From assembly GCA_008973525.1 (NCBI GenBank), contig WACJ01000103.1, positions 806,001 through 870,000 on the forward strand: a stretch of 64,000 nt of DNA, read 5' to 3'. Shown here piece after piece: positions 57,116 to 64,000 of this stretch (positions within the stretch are counted from its first letter, which is position 1; each line of letters opens with the position of its first letter). Both the position numbers and the translations under genes were made by a program. The notes under the pieces were generated by a model. It saw only the letters and a program-made list of their open reading frames with translations, searched no databases and had not been told where the DNA came from. This DNA is from Stenopsyche tienmushanensis (Eukaryota > Arthropoda > Insecta > Trichoptera > Stenopsychidae).

Positions 57116-57366
57116 ATGGATGGATTTATCAATAAGCAAAATTATCATATCTGCGGAGATGAAAATCCTCGTGTTGTTCAGGAAAAATGTCTACGCCCAA
57201 AAAAGTTACTGTTTGGTAAACATTTTGGGCAAATGGAATTATGGGGTCACATTTCTTCGAAGTTGGTGCTGGAATTGCTATTATTATGAACGATATCAAT
57301 CAATATTGAGTGATTTTTTTATGACCACAATTAAATCATATTGATGCATCTGATGTCTATTTCTCG
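57116..57366 (+). pseudogene. IS630/Tc1-type transposase relic, middle part
   Basis: The frame reads MDGFINKQNYHICGDENPRV, VQEKCLRPKK, then after a one-base shift VTVW, stop, TFWANGIMGSHFFEVGAGIA and IIMNDINQY. It ends PQLNHIDASDVYF. GDENPRVVQEK and the FF..VGAG..I..N motif are those of the arthropod transposase also seen at 7335-7720. Three stops are visible. The frame at 56922-57115 just upstream is open but not recognised. Confidence 0.87.
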
Positions 57367-57454
57367 TTTTAACCTTTTGAAGAGTGAGCAAATTTAAAAT
57401 CGATGAAGTCGTTGATGCCATAATCGCTTTACACCGATTAATTACACGGCAGTC

Positions 57455-57640
57455 AATTGTAAATAAATAAATAAACACACTTGAAATCGAAATCATTATT
57501 ATTCGATAAATTCGTACGATTTATACAATCGTGCGATGTATGCGTGGAAGCTCTCCGTCTCTGTCTCTCGAACTGAACTATGTCTCTGTATGTCTCAGAG
57601 CTCAATGTACAAGAGTGCTCTTTAGAATAAGTGGAGACGG
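57455..57640 (-). repeat. Dispersed repeat R1, copy 9
   Basis: GGAAGCTCTCCGTCTCTGTC and ATGTACAAGAGTGCTCTTTA are inverted R1 blocks, closest to copy 3. The distal R1 part is missing. Confidence 0.6.
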
Positions 57641-58209
57641 GTCCCAGGCCCTGGGATAGTACTCCTTTGGGGGTTAATGGATTCTCTATTAAATAATTTT
57701 ATCCTACTTAATGATGCTAAAATCATCGTTGCATTTATTTTACTCAGTTCATCCTGTTTGAAGCGTCAAAAATCAAAACTAAAACAATGGAAAATTGTTC
57801 CATTTCGATTAAGGAATAATAGAATAATTATATGTTAATTCTATTTGAATCTAATACGATATTAAATGAAGTAGAATGCTATGTACCTGAGTCTATTTTG
57901 AGATGAGAGAGATCTATGTTAGAATGTCTTGTGAGACAACCTTAAATAAACAATAAATTTTAATAGCTGGTATATAATATTAACAAAAGATTATAATAAT
58001 CATTATTTATGAGTGACAATTCTGAAGAAGAAATGCTTAGAGCCTGTAAATGATTCCGCAGGATAGTGTGTAGTACATGTATAAGCATATTATAGAACGA
58101 ACAAGTTGACTTTGATTATTTAAAATATGTAAGTCAGACAACTTTTTAACGTTTTAATAAATAAATACATATATGATCGTAAATATATAGTTTTGTCAAA
58201 CATTTACAT
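57641..58209. other. No gene or repeat recognised
   Basis: AT-rich sequence without supported features. Confidence 0.35.
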
Positions 58210-58507
58210 CAGCGGTCGGTAGGGTTTTTGGCCTCACGGACTACTAAATGGATTCAAATTCAAAATTTTAATCCAGCAGACCACTAAATGGACGTTTGTA
58301 TTAAATTTTATTATTGAAATTTATTTTCCAGGTAATAACTATTAAGTGTTTGTAATATCAGTAGATTCGTCAAGTTAAATTGGACAAAACGATGAGTTTT
58401 TCATCATTTTTATTATATGATTTTCAATATCTTAAAAATTATAATGATGTCAAATTTCCCTGCGGACCATCAAAATTTTCGAGCGGACTACACATTGCTG
58501 ATCGCTG
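58210..58507 (+). mobile_element. hAT-4 MITE
   Basis: The left end CAGCGGTCGGTAGGGTTTTT and the inverted right end CAGCGATCAGCAATGTGTAG share a CAGCGRTCRGYA start. Internal blocks CGGACTACTAAATGGA and TGCGGACCATCAAAATTTTC are typical of small hAT elements. The flanks ATTTACAT and ATCTATAA agree at five of eight bases, consistent with an old duplication. It is 298 bp. Confidence 0.8.
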
Positions 58508-58985
58508 ATCTATAATCATTTAAATACATCGTGTAATTCGTATAATTCGTTTGAGAAAGCTTGAATTTGTTGAAAATTTAAATATAAATTAAAACGAGAG
58601 TAGTGATACTGCAAAATAAATGAGCGTGGCGCGCTGTGGCAGTATGAGTCCGACGGTGCGATGTTCCCTCTCGGGCGGCCCGCTCGTCGCAACTTCAAAA
58701 AAAGTCAGATTTCACCAGCGGCGCTCCTTCTAAATAAACCGGCGGGCTGTTAAAAAGGCCTGCAGATATTTACGGGTCCCGAAGCTATCGACCGGGCGCG
58801 GGACGATATGTTATGTCAAAGGTCCCGCACACACCGCCAAAAATCAATATCGATTCTCATCTTTGCTAATTGGCTTTTCGCACTTGCTGCGGTCAAAAGC
58901 TTGCGAAAAACATAACGGACGATTCTCACTGTTTACACTCGATGCAGTGCGACGCAAGACAGAGTTCTCCAATTTGTTTGCATAG
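58508..58985. other. No gene or repeat recognised
   Basis: No supported feature; GC content rises towards 58985. Confidence 0.35.
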
Positions 58986-59510
58986 ATGGCTTTGGGGATT
59001 TTGCATGGGGCCCAAATATTTATAGTCGCGTCTCGGAAAACACCACAAAAAACTCCAATAAAAAAATATTCGCGTTTTTTATTTGGATCCCGAGCAAGGC
59101 CACTGCCTCAGACAGGAGAACGTGCAGACACACGACACGATAATCACGTCCTCATATGTATGTCAAACGACGTGCTAAAAAATTCAATCAAAGAATTCGA
59201 ATGTCTTTGGCTCGTGTATTTTGAGGCCTTCCCAGTGCCTCGTTGGATCGCTTCAACGGGGCCCTTCTGTTCGGCCGGCCATCGTTATTGGAGAGAGAAC
59301 AGCGATCTTCGCGAACCTCTATTTCAAGCTTACATGGGAATATTCCAAAAGGAAGTCGCGCCCCAAAGAAAAAGAATCTCCGCAGTGCATCCCGACGGGA
59401 GACTGTGTGCTCGTGCTTTTGCTCTCAAATTCAAATTCAGCACATTCAGCTTGTATGCTCTTGCATGCCAAAAACAACCTCGACGTGATTCTTTCGATAT
59501 ATGGCTATAA
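58986..59510 (+). CDS. Orphan open frame, 174 codons, doubtful
   Basis: It opens with an ATG and is the longest ATG-initiated frame in the window. The product begins MALGILHGAQIF and has no recognisable domain, signal peptide or membrane segment; shadow frames of 81 to 99 codons overlap it. The length is within what chance gives for this composition over 64 kb. A decayed mariner-1 begins 90 bases downstream. I list it only so that it can be checked. Confidence 0.12.
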   Translation: MALGILHGAQIFIVASRKTPQKTPIKKYSRFLFGSRARPLPQTGERADTRHDNHVLICMSNDVLKNSIKEFECLWLVYFEAFPVPRWIASTGPFCSAGHRYWRENSDLREPLFQAYMGIFQKEVAPQRKRISAVHPDGRLCARAFALKFKFSTFSLYALACQKQPRRDSFDIWL

Positions 59511-59599
59511 TCCTCTTTGAATCGAATGTCTCAACCGAAATACTGATAAATAGTTTGTTGCCAATTGAATCGATGATAGGGTGTCAAACTTAAAAAAAA

Positions 59600-60068
59600 A
59601 GGTTGTCCCATAAGTTTCCTTCGCAAATGAACACAGATCTAATCATAACCATGGTTGAAGAAAACCCGCGATATACTGTTCGCGAAATAGCTAACAAGTT
59701 GGATACTCTATGAAAATATCCAACGTAAACGGTCTTGGACCAAGAGTACAGAAGCTTTAACTGTAGCTAAACCTGGCCTACATCAAAAAAAGATTTGCTA
59801 TGCATTTGGTGGGACTGGAAGGGGGTAGTTTATTATGAGCTACTTCAGCAAGGTGAAACGATCAATTCAACAAAATATTGTTTCCAACTAGGCAATCTAA
59901 AGGATGCAATTGCCAAAAAAACGGCCAGAATTAGCGAATAGATGAGGTGTTGTTTTTCATCACGATAACGCCAGACCTCATGTGTCTTTGCTCGTCAGAA
60001 ATAAATGATTATCATTTGACTGGGGTGTTTTAGCTCATCCTCCATACTCTCCGGACATTGCCCCTTGG
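59600..60068 (+). pseudogene. mariner-1 transposase relic
   Basis: GGTTGTCCCATAAGTTTCCT marks the left end. The N-terminus (NPRYTVREIANK) is fused by deletion to DTL*KYPT-region sequence. From 59798 the frame reads LCIWWDWKGVVYYELLQQGE and INSTKYCFQLGNLKDAIAKK before a stop. In another frame GVVFHHDNARPHVSLLVRNK follows, with the second Asp at 59964, then HPPYSPDIAP. It breaks off just before the third catalytic Asp. Confidence 0.9.
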
Positions 60069-60252
60069 CGATTGAGATTCAGTGCGATTTAAATCTGAAG
60101 ACAATTCATTGAATTTTGTGGATACGTACACCAGCCAGTCTTGAAAATATACAAAGACTCGCATGCGAAATCGTTTCCTGGTTTGGAAGTACTTATCAGT
60201 GCGAGCAGTTATTTATACTTATGAAAGATGTCTACTGTCAGATCCAAAATTA

Positions 60253-61062
60253 ACGACGCTCACCTTGCGTCAGTTTTGGAAGCAAAGGAAGTAGGATGAA
60301 TAGTAGCAGATAAAAGATGCCAAGTTTCAGGAAGAAAGCATTGAATTGTCCCTGTATTCTATAAAAAGGTTTTTTTTTGTTGTACACCCACACATAAATC
60401 TTTTTATTTTGGTCCATGTCAGACTTTGATTTTAACATGCGCATGATTTGCACGCAACAAAAATGAAGAAAAGACTCCACAATCGGATGATTTCTTCGAA
60501 GTAGCAGCGTTTTGCGAGCAAATTCTAACGAGGAGACGGGTCAAAGCAATATGGCAGCAATGCCCTTTTTCATCCGTCCGCAATGATAACATCCAGCGGA
60601 CACGCAGACAGCCAGACATTCTGCAACATGATACCAGTCGTGAAAATAATCAGCGTTGAATTTCAAACCATCGACCGGACCGTGAACTGAGCAAATCTGA
60701 ATAAAATTCATTCCACAATCAACCGACTGTGAAGAGGGGGTATTATGACGGTCGATGCTTTCGCTAAATAGCATCGGACACAAAAGAGTCCAGGCTTCCA
60801 CCGTCGGGACGATATTAATCTGTATGTGACGCAATCGGATGACCTTTGACAGAGAAGAAGGTACAAAAACAGCTTTTCCATTGAAAATTTTGAGCGACCT
60901 CAGACACGTCCGTCCATTTGTTTGACCAGCAGTTTTGAGCGAGTACATCAGCACCGCACCGTTCAGGAAGAGCGCTCTTCGAATTGTTCTAAATTCAAAC
61001 ATTTCAACGAATTTAGCGCTTGAGAGGCCCTTGGCGCAATTCAAGTTTGAGGCCCTAAGTTA
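60253..61062 (-). CDS. Unrecognised minus-strand open frame with one stop
   Basis: A frame of about 173 codons (61062-60544) is followed after one TGA by 96 more codons in the same frame. The last part reads AFFLKLGIFYLLLFILLPLL, a strongly hydrophobic segment that could be a membrane span or signal core. An AAG/GTGAGC splice-donor consensus lies at 60263-60262, ahead of the closing stop. No domain was recognised. Alternatives are a decayed gene, a piece of an unknown transposon (repeat R4 lies just upstream) or chance. Confidence 0.2.
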
Positions 61063-61190
61063 GACCCATTTGGTTTTCAGCTTGTAAAAGTAAAAGTGTA
61101 AATGTAGAAGACTCCTAGAATTTTTTAAGCCCAAAGCGCGCGTTTTCTATGCCTCTAGTTAAATCCTCCAATGGATTCAAAATAAGTTCT
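61040..61190 (+). repeat. Dispersed repeat R4, copy 2
   Basis: GAATTTTTTAAGCCCAAAGC and GCGCGTTTTCTATGCCTCTA resemble 56250-56295. TTTGAGGCCC occurs at its start. The match is diverged. Confidence 0.4.
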
Positions 61191-61529
61191 TCATCATCGA
61201 CCGGTGTCTCGATTCGGAGAGATTTGCATACGTAGGGACGTTTGGGTCCCTCAGGCGAAGCAACAGATCAACGTGTGCTCAATACCGTGGAGAATTTCCA
61301 CGACGTCACACATCAATCAGATTTTCCGGTCGGTTAGAAAAAGAGCCGATGCTTCTCAAAAATTGGACGTGGTCGATTCGTCTTCCCATCTGGTATTGTG
61401 TCTGGCAAAAGAGGCTTGCAAGAATTTAAGAAAGCGCTCTCAAACATTCAACAATGGGCCCATATTTTATAAACACGCTTTAAAAATAAATAGCATCCAA
61501 TTTCGTTATCAACAACTTTGACAGCTGTC
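61191..61529. other. No gene or repeat recognised
   Basis: A plus-strand frame of 105 codons at 61204-61521 shows no domain. Confidence 0.35.
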
Positions 61530-61735
61530 AATTTGCATCAATCGCTCTATCTGATGTCTGGTATTTGACATCCTTAAAATTTTATCAATGATGTTATTTC
61601 TTAATTGCCTTCTTGTTTTCCTGTTCTTTTTTAATGCGATTTTGGATATATTTCATATAGCTGTTTCAAAGTTATGCGATTTTTAAAACCCATGGAACGC
61701 ATCTTTGCTTTTTTTGTGCGATTTTCCTCGTAACC
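61530..61735 (-). repeat. Dispersed repeat R3, copy 2
   Basis: AGCTGTTTCAAAGTTATGCG, then AACCCATGGAACGCATCTTT, are the reverse complement of 25100-25160. The similarity continues to about 61540. Confidence 0.7.
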
Positions 61736-63120
61736 CATCTACCGCCCAAAAAAGGTTTAAGTGCATTTCTTTAATTTTGAGGCCCCGTATTTTCATTTTA
61801 ACATTAACACTCAACAGCCCGGTTGTTTCGCTTTAAATTTCGATCAAAGGCCAAGCGATTTCGCAAATCATGAAACTCCATTTCTTTTGTAAAATTGACA
61901 TAATTCTTAAACCATCCAATATATTGAAACGAAATTTTACCAGTGCCTACAGAAGAGTTTACTGCATCGATATATTTAAATATAACAGTGGTTTTCAATC
62001 TATGGTGCGTGATTAAATGCATAAAGTTATTATTTTTAACTTGAACTGTATAAACAGGCATTGATTAAATTGCACGTCATCACACGAACATAAGGACAAC
62101 ATTCAGTCTGTTCTATATAAAAAAATAAAATTAACGAATCATTTAAAACCTCAAGCTCAAGACAGCTTCAGGGATTTTTAAATGTCCATTTAAGAATCAA
62201 GAAAACATCCATGCTAATCAATATTCACGCATTTTTTCATCTTGCCATACGTACAGTATTGATGATATTCTATTTGGTCGTTTTTATTCGTGAATACCCC
62301 ATGATTTATCAAGGTGAGCGTGTCAAAAAACTTGTTTCGGGCAGCCGTAATAATTAATTCCAGATTTGCGAATGCAAATAGGGGAATGTCTCAATAGGCG
62401 AAGAATCGCCTGTCATAAATCGATAGACGGCGAAATTGCGTCTTCCCGTCAATTAATTCCGACAGTAAAAAATATCCCGAGGCATATCGCAAGCTTGAAA
62501 ATACACAGAAAGCAAAGATTTTTGAATAATATTCCGTAGGGCACTTCGTTAAATTTAATTAATTAAATACAAAAATATAAATAATATGTTGGGAATATTA
62601 TAATCATTACAAATTCTTCTTCTTGTGCGGTAGAATTATGAGCCCGGTCTGACCCGCGGCCCGAATGACAAAGATTAGGATCCAGGTCCAGGCCAGTTTT
62701 TAAACTGGATGAATTAAAAAAGTCGGGGGGGTAAAGCAGAGATCTCTATGGTGAAATAATCCTATTTGATTAGGGTTATATTTATTATTAAAGATCTGTA
62801 TGATCGTATATCCTGGAAGAGTTATTCGAGTGCATTTTTTGTTATCTATGAATGAAATAACGTCATATGACATTGCAATAGAATAGAGGAAGAAAGTAAA
62901 AATGATTCCAATAGCATCCAATAATTAATCTACATATTGCATTACGAAATAAAGCAATGAAAGAAAGAAACAACTAACAAGTAGGAAACAAGTAAGATTA
63001 ATAGGAAAGTTTGGGGTGTCATCTATCCTTTGGAATTACTCAAGTTCAGATTATAGTCAATGCAGTTTAATGACAAAATTTCCCCAAAGCCTGCAGTGAC
63101 AAATTTAACTCTGGAGAGCA
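61736..63120. other. 1.4 kb without supported gene
   Basis: Frames stay below 90 codons and lack domains. No repeat match was seen. Confidence 0.42.
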
Positions 63121-63124
63121 AGAC

Positions 63125-63215
63125 TTCGAACCGTTATTTTTTTTCATTTCGGTTTTCATTGTGAGAAAAATAGCGGTTTTATCGGTTTTTAGTTCCGTTC
63201 CAGTTATTGAGAAAC
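63125..63215 (+). mobile_element. hAT-3-like terminal fragment
   Basis: CTTCGAACCGTTATTTTTTT agrees with the hAT-3 terminus, and TAGCGGTTTTATCGGTTTTT with the subterminal block at 28505-28530. The opposite end was not found. Confidence 0.55.
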
Positions 63216-63334
63216 CATGACGCAATTTAATTTTGAGATCCCCTGTATTTAGTTTTTCAGCTTCTGACGACAAAATCTGACTTTTATAAATGCAATATAT
63301 TAAATACTATTATAATGTACATTTTATAATAATA

Positions 63335-63560
63335 TACAAAGATAGCCCCAAAAGTACCTAACTTATAGATGGCGATTACTATGTCGCAAAATAGCACTAA
63401 AAGAGGACTGAGTGGCCATAAGGTTTGCATGCTCAATCGGTCCGCTTTTCGGACCGCTGATTAGACGCGCTGGATTAGACAACTTAAAATATATTATAAA
63501 AACGGACAGAGTCAATCAGTGTTGGTTGACAGAGTCAATCGACTTGTTAAGGCCCTGGAT
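63335..63560 (+). mobile_element. Segment K with a mariner-3 end
   Basis: AGATAGCCCCAAAAGTACCT followed by ATAGATGGCG is a mariner-3 terminus. Segment K with the exact hairpin GGTCCGCTTTTCGGACC (63439-63455) follows within 110 bases. TATTATAAAAACGGACAGAG is the inverse of the block at 47428 and 51080. Confidence 0.75.
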
Positions 63561-63589
63561 TTCACTATTACGCGGCATGTGGGCTGTAA

Positions 63590-63745
63590 AAGGGCTTGTT
63601 TTTCAATTGAAGACTGGCATTTCAACCGCCATTTCTACACGTCGCATAAAAATGGATTTCAAAGGATGAGCAATTTCTTGTTGAATCCCTTGAATTACGC
63701 TGTGAGTAAAATCTTTTTTGAGATCCTTGGTCGTGGGTGAAGTGT
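63590..63745 (+). repeat. Dispersed repeat R4, copy 3
   Basis: CCCTTGAATTACGCTGTGAG and TAAAATCTTTTTTGAGATCC match 56198-56240, and GCATAAAAATGGATTTCAAA resembles 56155-56180. Confidence 0.5.
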
Positions 63746-64000
63746 TTTTCTGGGATATTTCTGGGAATGTTGTTGTTATTCATAATATATTTAAGCTTTT
63801 TGTATACAATCTATTTTTTGATGTCATGAAAAAAAAAAACAAATTGAGCAACGCACCAGTGTTGTTGTCTACCAAAGTTCGGGCTTTCATTCATCGGTGT
63901 GAGCTTCAACAACTGAATCGCCCACTCTACAAGTCCAGACCTTCTCTCGGATTATTTTCTATTTCGGTATTAAAAATATCAAAGGGGGAGACGCTTTGTA
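63746..64000. other. No gene or repeat recognised
   Basis: No supported feature up to the window edge. Confidence 0.3.

Noticed and set aside
1..64000. Prokaryotic features: operons, ribosome binding sites, CRISPR arrays, rho-independent terminators
   Set aside because: No consistent coding density or strand clusters, and no regularly spaced repeats; animal transposons dominate.
1..64000. LTR retrotransposons or endogenous viral genes
   Set aside because: I found no gag, protease, integrase or capsid-like frames and no long direct terminal repeats.
1..64000. Known insect microRNA precursors
   Set aside because: I scanned by eye for well-known mature sequences and found none; a computed hairpin search would be needed to exclude them.

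Overview
This 64 kb window reads as intergenic or intronic DNA of an animal, most probably an insect. I could not support one intact host gene. The longest open frames are under 180 codons, none resembles a known domain, and most overlap repeats or GC-rich patches. What can be supported is a dense graveyard of DNA transposons typical of arthropod genomes: several mariner lineages, a second IS630/Tc1-type lineage, four or five hAT lineages, a Tigger/pogo MITE and TTAA-bounded piggyBac-like elements. There are also a Jockey-like LINE remnant, another LINE tail and a tRNA-derived SINE. CpG is not visibly depleted, as in many insects. The species cannot be fixed from this sequence.

Names used below are local. 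mariner-1 has termini starting TTAGGTTGTCCCATAAG. mariner-2 encodes an NEGxKSNEIL-type N-terminus. mariner-3 has TACGAGNGTAGTCCCAGAAGTA termini and carries a passenger segment called K. mariner-4 (40.4 kb) and mariner-5 (46 and 49.4 kb) are further lineages. hAT-1 has TAGGGAAT/CCCGGGAT ends, hAT-2 CAGGGGTGG ends, hAT-3 CAGGGCTTCGAAC ends, hAT-4 CAGCGGTCGG ends and hAT-5 CAGGGCC ends. R1 to R5 are dispersed repeats I could not classify.

Layout. 1-2.2 kb: two hAT-1 copies. 4-7.7 kb: R1, a deletion-derived mariner-1 with both ends, a CpG-rich patch, K, and an IS630/Tc1-type relic. 9.9-13.9 kb: mariner and piggyBac-like debris, then GC-rich promoter-like sequence. 13.9-16.8 kb: apparently single-copy. 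16.8-18 kb: mariner-3 composite. 18-22.9 kb: mostly single-copy, with a GC-rich tandem-repeat patch and a LINE tail. 23-24 kb: mariner-2 interrupted by a Tigger MITE. 25.5-32.6 kb: a complete hAT-1 with an exact target duplication, hAT-3 around a second Tigger, and hAT-2 nested inside hAT-1 with an exact 8-bp duplication. 33-37 kb: mostly single-copy. 37.3-44.7 kb: two mariner-3 composites, mariner-4, a SINE pair, a LINE pol terminus and a complete piggyBac-like MITE. 46-51.4 kb: mariner-5 split by hAT-1, K, the hAT-1 transposase C-terminus and a Jockey-like RT relic. 53.9-60 kb: mariner-2, the second IS630/Tc1-type relic, hAT-4 and mariner-1. 60-64 kb: an unexplained minus-strand open frame and more repeats.

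The genes do not form a pathway. The biology visible here is a layered history of transposition. The most interesting object is the mariner-3/K composite: at least eight K segments share a conserved hairpin and a protein-like reading frame, and three sit between mariner N- and C-terminal fragments, which suggests a chimeric element that was itself amplified.
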